A stretch of 64,000 nucleotides of DNA, from contig QJNS01000302.1 of assembly GCA_004154925.1 (NCBI GenBank), positions 19,524 to 83,523 on the forward strand, given 5' to 3'. Origin of the DNA: Monosporascus cannonballus (Eukaryota > Ascomycota > Sordariomycetes > Xylariales). A program made the position numbers and the translations under genes. A model generated the notes under the pieces. It was not told the DNA's origin, made no database searches, and saw only the letters and a list, made by a program, of their open reading frames with translations. This document shows, piece after piece, positions 36,171 through 46,589 of the stretch (its first letter is position 1; each line of letters opens with the position of its first letter).

Positions 36171-38009
36171 ATGGCGCCCATCGGAAAGTACAAATTTGGA
36201 AGAGAGGACGCAGCCATGGGGTACGATTCATGGTTCTCATATTCAATTCACATTTGCTAACAAAAACCAGATCGGTCTAGTATGACGATGGCTCAGCCGT
36301 ATGAGCCAGAGGAGCCCTTGACGTTGAACGAAATCGTGTGGCAGTTCAAAGTGGCGTTGAAAGATTATTAACGCCTCCAGAATGCATGACAGGTCACCTG
36401 GGCCGGCCATTTTGCCGGGGACCCGGATCTCGCTGCAGTAGCAAAGACGACCAACACGGTGATCGGGGTCGCCAGAGGTATTGAAGAAGGGGTTCTGCCA
36501 CTTGTGGAGAAGTACTTTCGCCGAGTCGGTCGCAACCACCAAGCACTGGCAAAGCAATTGGGCGTAAACCCCGATAAGGTGCAAAGGCTTGTTGAAAAGT
36601 CAAACCCGTAGTTGGGACTTTTTTGCCGTAGTTCATGAGGAAATCAATAGTATGTCAATATCAATTCCTATTGCGAACTATCTACAGCTTCTAGATGTCG
36701 GTCTTTATGTCCGCGGCTATGATTCTTTGGACAAGGTCATGATACCGGCTTATACCACATTGTCCGCCTTCCATTTCCGCTGTGCCGTTTGCCTTGCCGC
36801 CAGCAAAGATTTATAGGGACTGAAGCCGGTATTAACGGCAAACACCAGCCCCAAGGAGACAGACAGGGTATGTCTAGCGCCGAAAAGTGGAGGGAACCGA
36901 AGGCTCTAGTTCTGGAGACCTTGGTAGAGATCGGCGTCCTTGCCAAGGTGGCGGCAGAATCCCCTGCCGTCGATGTGCTCACTTGGGGTCCAAACTCTTT
37001 GACACTAAATGTTTTCAGCTGCGGGTGGTGTTTGCACTGCAACCCTTTCTCCTTGCTCATCAGATCCTGGGGAAGAAAGCTTTCATGCCGTTTCTGGAGT
37101 TAAAGACGTGGTTGAAGCGTTCGACCAGCTCTAACTAAGGCTATAAGTTGGCTTGGGGAGACAGACTTCCATAAAGCCCAATAGACTACGGAACAATCGA
37201 AGTGGCTGGATTAGATCTTCACCTTTTTTCCTGCTTCCTCGACGACCCCCATCGAAAAGATCAGGGTCGCTAAAAATGCTAGAGTCATGCGCGAGATCAG
37301 CAATTCCTACTCAGGCATCATCCTCTCTTATGCGGCTTCGTTCTTCACCTTACCAGACGTTCTTACCAAGAATTCTTAGTCACCGTCCAGAATACATTTG
37401 GCGCCACTTTCTCCATGTTGTACATTTACAATGCTGCTAAGAATTAGAGCGGAGGAAACTGCAACTCGCAGTTGCTGGCGGGTGTTCTAGCCATCCAAGG
37501 CGCTACAGCGTTCAACGTGGGGGGCATCGAACAACATTCCTCTCAGTCACAGTACATGGCGCAATTCATACTAGGTTGCGGCGGAACAGCAACCAGATTT
37601 GCTAGCGACTCGCGAGGCCCTTAGGCGACCAGCACAACCGAGGAAGACCATGAAGGAACTAGGTCGCATCTCTATGTTCCTCCAACGCCACCAACGGGGC
37701 CGCCAAAATCTCACTACGAGCGACGTCGAATTCATCATGAATCAGGCCCAAGGAGAACCCGTCTTAAGCCTTCGAGGCCTTCTGAAGAAGGCCTGTGAAA
37801 TCGTTCATTCCGAAAGTAAGAGCATTAATTATGACTACCTAAACCCGCACATTAAGCATAAAAAGGTGTTTTATCAGCTTGACGATGAAGTTGCGAAACA
37901 AGTTCCTCGCGAGGGTGATCGCAGGATTTGGCTTCCAACACGTACTGTAAGGTTCTTCTTATCCGGCTTCGACAGACTGAATGAAGCCGCCAAAATCATC
38001 AACTCATAG
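36171..38009 (+). pseudogene. Decayed multi-exon gene of unknown family
   Basis: I do not recognise the family. ATG at 36171 (MAPIGKYKFGREDAAM) joins by a clean intron (36,222 to about 36,270, GTACGA...GCTAAC...CAG) to a frame reading LTLNEIVWQFKVALKDY. An in-frame TAA and TGA then interrupt it, but the same frame continues with GVARGIEEGVLPLVEKYFRR and NHQALAKQLGVNPDKVQRLV. After another stop the protein continues in other frames: YLQLLDVGLYVRGYDSLDKV, ALVLETLVEIGVLAKVAAES, LRVVFALQPFLLAHQILGKK and ISNSYSGIILSYAASFFTL. It ends in the longest intact piece at 37599-38009 (RGRQNLTTSDVEFIMNQ...). At least two nonsense changes and several frameshifts are visible, so the whole locus looks dead. 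The last 136 codons could still be expressed on their own. Confidence 0.65.
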
Positions 38010-38704
38010 CACGCAAAGTTAATAATAAGAAGAGGCAGCCTCTCCACCGCCTTTGCCCGGGCATAGACGACAATGGACCCGTGCGTTATGCAATCATATA
38101 CACTATTTAGCAACCCGTACAGCTTTCTTAGCCCAAGGAGTTTTACCGCTGGGAACGTATAAATGGGTCGAAATCGGCGTGCAGCTCTGCTAGCGGTAGT
38201 AGCATAATTATTAATCGTACGTAAAGTTATTGCAAGATTCACGAAAAAGATGTTATTATGGATCGTTGGCTCGTCAACCTCAAGGCACTCGTCATCCTAT
38301 CCAACAATTTTAAGTCACTGCTAGCCCGTGCGTTGCCTTAAAATGGAAACGATGGCTACTAAAGAGGCATTCGTTTCGGAGGAAGCTGATTGGTCAGATT
38401 TAGTGAATAAAATTGAAGCTTGGCATAGCTACAAAAATAAATGTTATGACGAGTGCTTGCGGCCGTCAATCGGACCATCACGCTCAAATACTAGGTAATG
38501 AACCACCCCTATAGAGGCATAATTGCGATTATCCAGGGGCTACATTGACGCTAGCTGGCTACGTCAAATGATGTTTTGTTAGTAATGGAGCCCCATTGAA
38601 CTGTATGAGGCCATTTCCGACATCGCAAACGTCACAGTAGTACTAGTGATGGAGACACTCTGCAACACCTCGTATTTATCCAGTAGTGGCTGATTACCAG
38701 CGGG
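38010..38704. promoter_or_regulatory. Upstream region of the adenylosuccinate synthetase gene
   Basis: A 695-bp stretch between the decayed gene and ade12. It contains a 51-codon open frame at 38,343-38,498 without recognisable similarity. Otherwise ordinary sequence. Confidence 0.45.
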
Positions 38705-41545
38705 ATGGCGACGATAGTACTTGGTACCGCCTTTGGTGACGAAGGCAAGGGGAAATTGGTGGACATCCTCTCCCGTGATGCCCAACTTTGCGCACGAGCC
38801 CAGGTAAGTCGCCCTATACAATGGACGAGTAACTCTCATGGATCTGAGTGACTGACGCCACTATAGGGTGGACACAATGGTGAATTAATCGCGTTCAATG
38901 CCGCGGCAAGTGCCTGGAACTAACATTACTGCTCTTAGCTGGACATACAGTAGTGGTTGACGGCGTCAGCTACGATTTCCGTGCGTTTCATTCTCCAAAA
39001 CCTCTCTGTGGAGTCGATTGTAGCTGACCCTTACTAGATCTGTTGCCGTGAGTAGCTTCACGAGTATCTAAAGTCTCGTTCTTAATTATGGCTCACAAGG
39101 TCTTTTTCCAACTGTCTTCGAAGCTATTGCCTTCTTAGACATCGTGGGCTTGTGCCTGGGGTTTTGTTCGGTAGCGACCACTAATTCAGGGGTTGTAGGT
39201 CGGGTCTCGTAAATCCCAACTGTATGAACTTAATCGGTTCAGGAGTTGTTGTTCACGTTCCAACTTTCTTCCAAGAACTTCGGAGTCTGGTAGAGAAAGG
39301 GCTTAAACATGCCCCTGAAAAGATTCTCCTCTCAGACCGCTGCCACATCATCACAGATTTACATATCTGCGTTGATGGCCTCGAGGAGAGGGAACTAGGT
39401 GGCCGGAGCATTGGCACTACCAAGCGTGAGTCGAATATCGGGAATACCCTATCTGGACGCATACTTCATCTGCTTTACGCCGTGTTCTGAGAACTGATAT
39501 GTGGCTGTGCAGGTGGCATTGGCCCGACTTACAGCAGCATGGCATCGCGTAATGGAATTACCATCAGCGAGATGTTCAACGAAGAAGTTTTCGAAAGGAA
39601 ATTGCGAAACCTTGCCGCCGGATACAAGAAGAGGTTTGGTGACCTGCTGGAATATGACGTGGAAGAAGGTGAGTACGGTCCCCCTACTCAACTCATGATG
39701 CAAGCGATACTGCAGTAGGTTCACGCCATACACTGACGCACACCTTCGACCATAGAGCTGGAGCGTTTCAAGAAATATCGACCAGATCTTGCTGTCAGTA
39801 CCCATCTCCGACTTCCTAGGGGTCCAAGCCAAAACTAGAATCTAGCTGACGATGGACCGTGCCAGAACTACGTCGTCGATGCTGTCCCCTTGGTTAGTAC
39901 GGATTTGACGTTCGAGGGAACGTGATACGTTTCCGCTACCCAGCGTGGTCCTCCAGGGCTTTGCTTCGAGCTATTTTGACATCTCTTCTCTTTTGAGAGC
40001 TACGCCCCCCCCCCCCCCCCCTTCCCCGGGGTCCCGGATGTACAGATACTGATGGTGTATCGATTACAGATAGCGGACGTCCAGAAGAGGGGCTCAAAGA
40101 TTCTGGTTGAGGGGTGTCAGGTAAGTCGAATTTAGAGATCTTAATTTTTCTCCCGTGAAATCTCAGAGTTATCTCTTTCTTTTGGGAATCTGGAAACAGG
40201 GGCGCTGTGCCCTTTACCTTACACTAGCTTTGGCGTGGATGGGGATTCGCTAAGCAACTTGTAGGCAATGATGCTTGATATCAGTATGTGGAAGCTATTT
40301 CTGCGTCATCTATGAACATAAGAGCTAACAGTACTCAGAATTTGGAACCTACCCTTTTGTCAGTAAGTCATCACAATTGGGCATCCTTCTAACTGGCAAT
40401 GCCTGAGAGCCATTCCAAGTTCATCGTGGACAAACCATACCCTTGTCGCCGAATTGCCAATTATACTACTTCTCACTATGTCTGTAGCGTCATCGAACAC
40501 GGGAATCGGCGGTATCTTCACAGGCGTAAGCATTAGAATACGAATGCTCACCCGTCAGTCAGGGAGAGAAGACTGACGTAGTAATATAGCTCGCACTCAA
40601 TCCTCGTCAAATCGACCATATCATTGGCGTTGTAAAAGCCTACTCTACCAGGGTTGGATCTGGTTGCCTCCCTACGGAGCTCCTTGACGAAACCGGCGAG
40701 AAATTGCGTGAGTGGAGACCCATAGTCCCCGAGGTGGAAATCTGTTGACAGCAACTTAGGGAAAATTGGGCATGAAATCGGCGTATCTACAGGTCGTCCA
40801 CGTCGATGGTCAGAACCCTTGCCTCCTGTAATTATGACATACTAATCTTCTGGTAATAGTGGTTGGCTCGACCTAGTCATTCTGAAATACTCCCACGTAG
40901 GCTATCGCCGCCTCCCCCCCTGGTCGGATTAACCATTGACATGGCGTAGACCATAAACCACTATACCGCCCTGAACTTGACGAAGTTGGATGTCCTGGAT
41001 AGTTTTCCGACTATTAAGGGAAGCAGCCGGCTCCTGATTCAATTGCATCGTAGCTAACGTTACTCTGCGATATAGATAGCAGTGGCTTATCGAGATCCGC
41101 TCACTGGCGCTACACTCGAGTCTTTCCCTGCCGACATTGGTCTACTCGAACGAGTTGAAGTCGTGTATCACGAGATGGAGGGCTGGAATAAGCCGACAAC
41201 GTAAGTGGAATGTGCTTTGGAGCCCTCCGCTCCTAGTTCCTTCCCCTTGGGAGTTAATCTAGATGTGTCCTCTTATCTTCTCATGACATTCAAGAAAGAT
41301 TTTAGTTTCCAAGTCATTTTTAGCCGACCTCGTGCTAACCATAGGACAGTTCGGCGAAAGCTTACTATGACCTACCGAAGCAGGCGCGAGCGTGAGTCCT
41401 GACCTCGACTAACCGAAGGACTCATCTGACGGGCGGCAGCTACGTTGAGTTCATTGAGGAATTCGTCGGTGTCAAAGTAGCCTGGATAGGTATAGGGACA
41501 GGCCGGGACGATATGATCTTGCGTGGTCCTAAAGCTCTAAATTAA
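38705..41545 (+). CDS. ade12: Adenylosuccinate synthetase in 19 exons, with micro-exons
   Basis: Catalyses IMP + Asp + GTP to adenylosuccinate, the first committed step to AMP. Exons: 38705-38803, 38867-38879, 38939-38980, 39038-39047, 39199-39425, 39513-39668, 39756-39793, 39866-39892, 40070-40120, 40265-40283, 40339-40362, 40488-40525, 40590-40707, 40760-40808, 40860-40896, 40950-41018, 41076-41200, 41350-41391, 41440-41545. They sum to 1,290 nt (429 aa), exactly in frame and family length. The P-loop [79 protein letters not shown] and [14 protein letters not shown] are all present, including the catalytic Asp/His context. Departures from consensus: [11 protein letters not shown] (usually GSQWGDEGKGK), EGCQAMMLDIKFGTYP (usually DIDFGTYP). 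Intron 16 (41019-41075) has a GG donor (GGAAGC) where GTAAGC would be normal. It may be a divergent paralog or a gene starting to decay. Confidence 0.85.
40005..40021. repeat. Poly-C run inside an ade12 intron
   Basis: Seventeen consecutive C within intron 8 of the adenylosuccinate synthetase gene. Length is probably unreliable. Confidence 0.85.
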
Positions 41546-42048
41546 GCATAAGCAACGTAGAAGACTCAACACTCGAGTCTGGTGTGGTTGTGGCGCATTC
41601 ATCATTGAACAGAGAATCATGGGACTAGAATTGGATACCATAAAATGTAGAAATAGACCTCGGGGCCATACAAGGAAAGCTTTTACATCATTAGAAATAA
41701 CTCATGCGTAGGTCGGAAAGCTTTGGCTATTGACTGAACCCTTACCCCTATTTTGGTTACCCTGCTATGCACGAATCGATTGCCCCACAATTTTATATCC
41801 GATAACCTGATAATGTTATGCCTGGATCGGATAACTGAAAACTCTCACAACTCACCAATCAGAACTGTAGGACTCAAAGCTGCAATTTTCCGAAGATTCC
41901 TGTTTTCTGAAAATTTTAGCACCGAGTAGTGCATACCATTTTCCCTTTTGCGTTCGAATCAGAAATATCTCAACATCGAAAAAGCATTCGCAAAGGTACT
42001 TACTATGTTCACTTACGAATATGACCAACAGTTCTATATAAACCTGAA
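41546..42048. promoter_or_regulatory. ade12 3' end / rex4 upstream region
   Basis: 503 bp of AT-leaning intergenic DNA between two plus-strand genes. No defined regulatory motif seen. Confidence 0.5.
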
Positions 42049-43149
42049 ATGAATGTGACACGGGAGCTCTCGTCAAATTGGAAGAAGCTCCAAGCAAAAA
42101 TAAAGGCCGAATCATCACCGGCTACAGCTTCGTCCTCGCCCTCCATATCAAAACCTAGAGCAAAGAGGAAAGCGGAGGCCAGCACTGCACCACCCCACCC
42201 GAAACGGCAGAAGCCAGACAAGCCGACCGGGGAGACACAAGGCCAATCAAAGAAGTCAAAGCCACCCCAGCACAGCTCCAAACCAACAGTAGCACCAAAA
42301 GCGCAAATGGGCGTCACGCAATCGTCTGCCGTCACAAGGGGCACATCGGCAACCATCACGCCGTCCCTCGCGCTGTGGGCTGAGGACAACGACATCTCGC
42401 ACGAGGACCTGGCTGAGGCATACAACCTGGGCGCCAAGAACCACACCTCCCTGCCATCCCTGCCAGCGTCCGCGGCCAAGGCGCAGCAGCAGTCCCAGGA
42501 GGACAAGGCGCGCGCTAACGAGGGCCTGGCGCCGCCCGACGTGGTCGAGTCGCTCGGCCGGTACGTGGCGCTCGACTGTGAGATGGTGGGCGTGGGGCCC
42601 GAGGGGCGGGACTCGGCACTCGCGCGCGTCAGCCTCGTCGACTTCCACGGGCGGCAGGTGTACGACTCGTTCGTGCGCCCCCGGGAGCTCGTCACGGACT
42701 GGCGGACGGCAATCACGGGCCTGGCGCTGCGGCATATGCGCAACGCGCGGGAGTTCGCGGACGTGCAGCGCGAGGTCGCTGCCCTGGTCGCGGGCCGCGT
42801 CATCGTTGGCCACGACATCCGGCACGACCTCGCGGCGCTCGAGCTCGGCCACCCGTCGCCGCAGGTCCGCGACACCGCGCGCTTCTCGGGATACCGCAAA
42901 TACGGGCACGGGCCGAAGCCGGCGCTGCGCGTCCTGGCGCGTGAGGTGCTCGGCGTCGAGATCCAGACGGGGCACCACTCCAGCCTTCAGGATGCGAGGG
43001 TAGCCATGTTGCTGTTTCGGAAGAAGAAGCCCGAGTTCGACGTCGAGCACGCGAGTAAGTACGGGCGGATCGCGGGCGAGGATGGAAAGGACAAGGCAGG
43101 TCCGAAACCGAAGCCGCAGGGCAAGAAGAAAAAGAAAAGGCATAGATAG
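42049..43149 (+). CDS. rex4: RNA exonuclease Rex4 (DEDDh family)
   Basis: Nucleolar 3'-5' exoribonuclease of the REX4/ISG20L2 group, involved in pre-rRNA processing. Single exon, 366 aa. The N-terminal about 160 residues are basic and low complexity, starting MNVTRELSSNWKKLQAKIKA, the usual Rex4 opening. The exonuclease domain shows YVALDCEMVGVGPEG (first Asp and Glu), SFVRPRELVTDWRTAITG, VGHDIRHDLAAL (second Asp) and HHSSLQDARVAMLLFRK (catalytic His and last Asp). The C-terminus is Lys-rich (GKKKKKRHR), a likely nuclear/nucleolar signal. Coding GC is much higher than in the neighbouring ade12 exons. Confidence 0.94.
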   Translation: MNVTRELSSNWKKLQAKIKAESSPATASSSPSISKPRAKRKAEASTAPPHPKRQKPDKPTGETQGQSKKSKPPQHSSKPTVAPKAQMGVTQSSAVTRGTSATITPSLALWAEDNDISHEDLAEAYNLGAKNHTSLPSLPASAAKAQQQSQEDKARANEGLAPPDVVESLGRYVALDCEMVGVGPEGRDSALARVSLVDFHGRQVYDSFVRPRELVTDWRTAITGLALRHMRNAREFADVQREVAALVAGRVIVGHDIRHDLAALELGHPSPQVRDTARFSGYRKYGHGPKPALRVLAREVLGVEIQTGHHSSLQDARVAMLLFRKKKPEFDVEHASKYGRIAGEDGKDKAGPKPKPQGKKKKKRHR

Positions 43150-43783
43150 AGGGCTAGCTCCGGCCAGAACGGTGAGGTTCCCGGCTCAGCAGCTAAGCCT
43201 GGCCCTCGGTGTACATGATTTGCGAGACTCCTGTCTCAGTTGATGTGAGGAGGCATGAATTATCGTGCCATTAAGGCATTAGGCATTTGTTTTATCCAGC
43301 GGGCGTTCTGATATACAACCACATTATTGTGGTTAATGGCAGTATTTGACCCTAAATTGGATATCCCTGAACGTGTACTAGTAAGGAGATCGGTCCTGAT
43401 GCAAGCGAGAACAACCCCAAGCAGTGAAAATGATTGCTAAGCGCCGCTTGGCGGCGCTACGGGGATCGCGGTGGTAGCTCAGGGTTGAGTTGAATCCAAA
43501 TCGGCCAACTCCGCATCTCAAATATACAAGAACGGCCAAACAACATGGGGTTTCCGGATAACCTTGCCCATGATGTGGTTTTCTGGAGGCAATATCCAAT
43601 CGGCCACCTTGACAGAACACCATAATGCATATGTAGGTAGTCCTGACATTCATATACGCCTCAACACCATACAACACAACCCAAGACCAGAGTTACCAGC
43701 ATTATTACATATTCTCAGCCTGCACCCTGCCATGCTATGCCAGTTTAGAATGAAAACAGCCGCAATGACGCAGCAGAGCCAAT
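43150..43783. other. rex4-rnh203 convergent intergenic region
   Basis: 634 bp between convergent genes. No RNA gene or repeat stands out except a GCGCCGCTTGGCGGCGC-like palindromic patch near 43,441-43,458. Confidence 0.5.
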
Positions 43784-44382
43784 TCATCCCCCCCTTGGAT
43801 CTTCCTGGGCAGGATATGCATGGATCTATACAAAGTCAGCCCAAGAGAGTTACTGGGATGGAAAGTCAGAGGCTCGGGACCGACCTGCTCGGCAAACGAA
43901 ATCCATTCCTCCATGCTCCTTACGTAGGGGTCCGCGCCGGATTCTGCGGTTGTCTCGTGACCCCATACTACCACCTCGTCAAACGTGGACTTGCCACGCA
44001 TAGCACCGACTTCAATTGGGTCATCTTGCTCCTCTTGGAGCTCGATGTCCTTCGTCATCTCCTCCCGGCTTCGCTTCTCGGGCCCTGGCTGGCTTTTCTC
44101 GACAACTGAGCCATGGTAGCCTTCTGGAAGTTTCATGGTCTTTCCATGGAGCTTCCTGCCTCTGAAATAAGTAGTCTTTTCCCCATCTATACTGATAATT
44201 AGTTATTGCCTCCGGCAAATGGTCAAAAAGGGGTTGCATTTACCTTGGCCTTCCGTTGGGGACCAGAAGGACTCGACAGGGCCAACGTTGCCATCATGAT
44301 GCACGCGACATGGCAGTAGATGCACTTGAGCTTTCTTCTCTGCTGGAAGTTCTGACGGGACGGTAAACATAGGCGGTGCCAT
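43784..44382 (-). CDS. rnh203: Ribonuclease H2 subunit C
   Basis: Non-catalytic subunit of the RNase H2 complex, which removes ribonucleotides and RNA:DNA hybrids. Model: 44244-44382, 43885-44186, 43784-43825; 483 nt, 160 aa. Conserved stretches are VHLLPCRVHHDGNVGPVESF, WSPTEGQ, KTTYFRGRKLHGKTMKLPEG, YHGSVVEKSQ, FDEVVVWGHE and SMEEWISFAEQ. First intron 44187-44243 (GTAAAT...TATAG) joins CAAG to ATGG in phase. A second intron 43826-43884 (GTCGGT...CTGAC...GTATAG) gives a short Pro-rich end. Without it the frame runs on to 43,735. Start ATG at 44382 (MAPPMFTV) is chosen because the upstream in-frame codon is TTG. Divergent from esa1, 354 bp apart. Confidence 0.88.
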
Positions 44383-44736
44383 CTTGAGATGCGAAAGGCG
44401 CCGTATTGGAGCAGATATGTTCAAGCCTTGTGCGACGCCGTCGACCTTGGTAGTAAGTAATGCATATAGGGGAGACGCGTCGTTGAACGCGTCGCGGCTC
44501 TGATTTACATAAGCTCGGACCCTCTATCGGACCTTGTGTGTCCTAAATTCCGATCACCAATCAATTTTATCGTTATCTGTCTTTGCCCCTCCGGAACTTC
44601 CGTTAAGCCCCAGAGCCCAGGTTGAGCATTGATTTGTATGTGCCTACCGCTTCGAGACTCTTTCATCCATCGTCCAAACCAACCGCCACTACCGACCACT
44701 TCATCAACCAGACGGTCTCAACATCGGAAATTCATC
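44383..44736. promoter_or_regulatory. Bidirectional promoter region rnh203/esa1
   Basis: Only 354 bp separate the two divergent start codons. It contains GAGACGCGTCG near 44,472-44,482, an ACGCGT MCB-like core, followed by a second ACGCGTCG near 44,488-44,495. Both genes act in genome maintenance, so S-phase co-regulation is plausible. Confidence 0.55.
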
Positions 44737-46209
44737 ATGAGTCCTGGGGTTCTGAACGGAGAGGCCGCCGTAGGCCCCGAGGGACCTCGGCAAAAGAGCA
44801 AAGCCACGCCCGACACGATCAGAGTGGGCTGCATTGCTATGGTAGAGAAGGACGGCCAGCCGCGTCGCGCCGAGATCCTCAGTATCAAAGACACCAAGAG
44901 CGGCCGCCAATTCTACTGCAATTTCGACAACTTCAACAAGCGACTCGACGAATGGGTGCCCGTCAAGCGGATAGACTTCGATGAGGATGTCGAGTGGCCC
45001 GACCCCGACAGGAACAAGACGAAAGATGGCAGGGGCAAGAATTCGACCGCGCCGAAGAAGAGGTCCATAAACAAGGCACCCAAGCGCCTGTCGAAGAGGG
45101 AGCAGTCAGTCGCGTCCGAAGCCACCACGCCCCATCCGTGGCCCGAAGTCGAGAGCCAGAGCCAGACCAAGACGCCGTCCACGCCCCAAGCCGGAGGAAC
45201 ACCCGCCGCTGCCGGCGATGACATGGATGTGGACGAGGACGACTTCGGCCACGAAGTCAAGAAGGAAGAGGTCCCTTTCAGCAGGGAGGCCGAGATAGAG
45301 AAGCTGCGAACCGGCGGGTCGATGACTCAAAATCCCACGGAGCTGGCACGAATCCGGAACATCTCCAAGGTCCAGTTCGGCCGTTGGGATCTATTTCCCT
45401 GGTACTTCTCGCCGTACCCCGAGGCTTTTACCCAAGAGGACATCATATACATCTGCGAGTTTTGCTTGTGCTATTACGGCGACCAGAAATCATTCGCGCG
45501 GCATCGTCAGAAATGCACCCTACAACATCCGCCCGGGAACGAGATCTACCGAGACGACTACGTTTCGTTCTTCGAGATAGACGGTCGCCGGCAGCGGACG
45601 TGGTGCCGGAATCTTTGTTTGCTGTCCAAGATGTTCCTGGATCATAAAACTCTCTACTACGACGTAGATCCCTTCTTGTTCTACGTCATGACACAGAAGT
45701 CTGAGAAGGGCCACCATCTAGTGGGATACTTTTCGAAGGAGAAAGAGAGCGCGGACGGATACAACGTCGCGTGTATCCTGACCCTTCCGCAATATCAACG
45801 CAAAGGATTCGGCCGCCTACTTATCCAGTTCTCTTACGAGCTCTCGAAGATCGAGGGCAAGCTGGGGTCCCCTGAGAAGCCCCTGTCCGACCTGGGTCTC
45901 TTGAGTTACCGACAGTACTGGTCGGAGAACATACTAGACCTTCTCCTCGAGTACAACGAAAGGGACGAGAAGTCGAGCATCGAGTCCATATCGTCGGCGC
46001 TGGCGATGACGACGCAGGATGTCGAACACACCCTGCAGGCGCTTAGGATGCAAGTGTACCATAAGGGGGAGCACAAGCTCGTGATCCCGGAGAACCTGAT
46101 CGAGATGCGGGAGAAGGCAAAGTCGAAGAAGAAGAGGTACATATTGCCGGAGCGCATCCAATGGAAGCCGCCCGTCTTCACGGCCTCCTCCAGGACGTGG
46201 GGCTGGTAG
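44737..46209 (+). CDS. esa1: Histone acetyltransferase Esa1 (MYST family, NuA4 catalytic subunit)
   Basis: Acetylates histone H4/H2A in the NuA4 complex; essential in yeast. Single exon, 490 aa from ATG in TTCATCATGAG context. The N-terminal Tudor-knot/chromo-barrel shows RVGCIAMVEKDGQPRRAEIL, FYCNFDNFNKRLDEWVP and RIDFDEDVEWP. A Lys/Ser/Pro linker follows, then the MYST domain. This has the zinc finger CEFCLCYYGDQKSFARHRQKC-type element (Cys, Cys, His, Cys), VACILTLPQYQRKGFGRLLI (catalytic Cys and acetyl-CoA loop), SPEKPLSDLG (catalytic Glu) and SYRQYWSENILDLL. The C-terminus ends RIQWKPPVFTAS. Length fits fungal Esa1 (about 440-510 aa). Confidence 0.97.
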   Translation: MSPGVLNGEAAVGPEGPRQKSKATPDTIRVGCIAMVEKDGQPRRAEILSIKDTKSGRQFYCNFDNFNKRLDEWVPVKRIDFDEDVEWPDPDRNKTKDGRGKNSTAPKKRSINKAPKRLSKREQSVASEATTPHPWPEVESQSQTKTPSTPQAGGTPAAAGDDMDVDEDDFGHEVKKEEVPFSREAEIEKLRTGGSMTQNPTELARIRNISKVQFGRWDLFPWYFSPYPEAFTQEDIIYICEFCLCYYGDQKSFARHRQKCTLQHPPGNEIYRDDYVSFFEIDGRRQRTWCRNLCLLSKMFLDHKTLYYDVDPFLFYVMTQKSEKGHHLVGYFSKEKESADGYNVACILTLPQYQRKGFGRLLIQFSYELSKIEGKLGSPEKPLSDLGLLSYRQYWSENILDLLLEYNERDEKSSIESISSALAMTTQDVEHTLQALRMQVYHKGEHKLVIPENLIEMREKAKSKKKRYILPERIQWKPPVFTASSRTWGW

Positions 46210-46484
46210 TTTCTCGGTGCACTGCGTCGTGTATAAATAAGGAATGCATTATGAGCCGGCGTTGCGAAAATAGGTAGATACCCAGGATAAAGAGCCCTCG
46301 ATATTGAAACATTGATCATACGCAAAACCTCTCTAAGCTTCTTCTAATGGCCCACCGATGTCCGCGGAAGGTTCGATCGCTTCTACGACTACAAACTATT
46401 TTCCCTTTAACCTTATTAGGAGCGGGTAGCGAAGCCTGATGTATCGAGACAACCTTATGTCCTCCTAAAGATCAGCAATTCGAA
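46210..46484. other. esa1 3' flank
   Basis: 275 bp between esa1 and the tRNA-like sequence; likely esa1 3' UTR and tRNA upstream. No further feature. Confidence 0.4.
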
Positions 46485-46589
46485 GGCCGCGTGGTGTAAG
46501 GTGCACACTTTCACAAACACTCCCGTATTACCATTACTTCTCCAACCCCCTTGATGAAAGAGGGGCAGGTTCGATTCCTGCCGCGGCTG
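46485..46589 (+). tRNA. tRNA-like gene with intron (possibly Val-AAC) or tRNA pseudogene
   Basis: GGCCGCG at 46485-46491 pairs with CGCGGCT at 46582-46588 (one G:T at the end). The D arm GTGT-AAGGTGC-ACAC follows TG. The T arm GCAGG-TTCGATT-CCTGC is perfect and includes the B box GGTTCGATTCC. TTTCA (before the loop) pairs with TGAAA (after it), leaving a long insert where tRNA introns sit. The loop would read C-A-AAC-A-C: anticodon AAC (Val) but with A instead of the near-universal U at position 33. A TTTT pol III terminator follows at 46608-46611. Arms are too good for chance, yet the A33 makes function doubtful. Confidence 0.55.

Noticed and set aside
38343..38498. 51-codon frame (METMATKEAFVSEEADWSDL...) with a possible donor AG|GTAATG near its end.
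   Set aside because: Could be a stray exon, but no partner exon or homology is visible.
42256..43143. 295-aa minus-strand open frames over rex4.
   Set aside because: Antisense shadows of the GC-rich rex4 exon.
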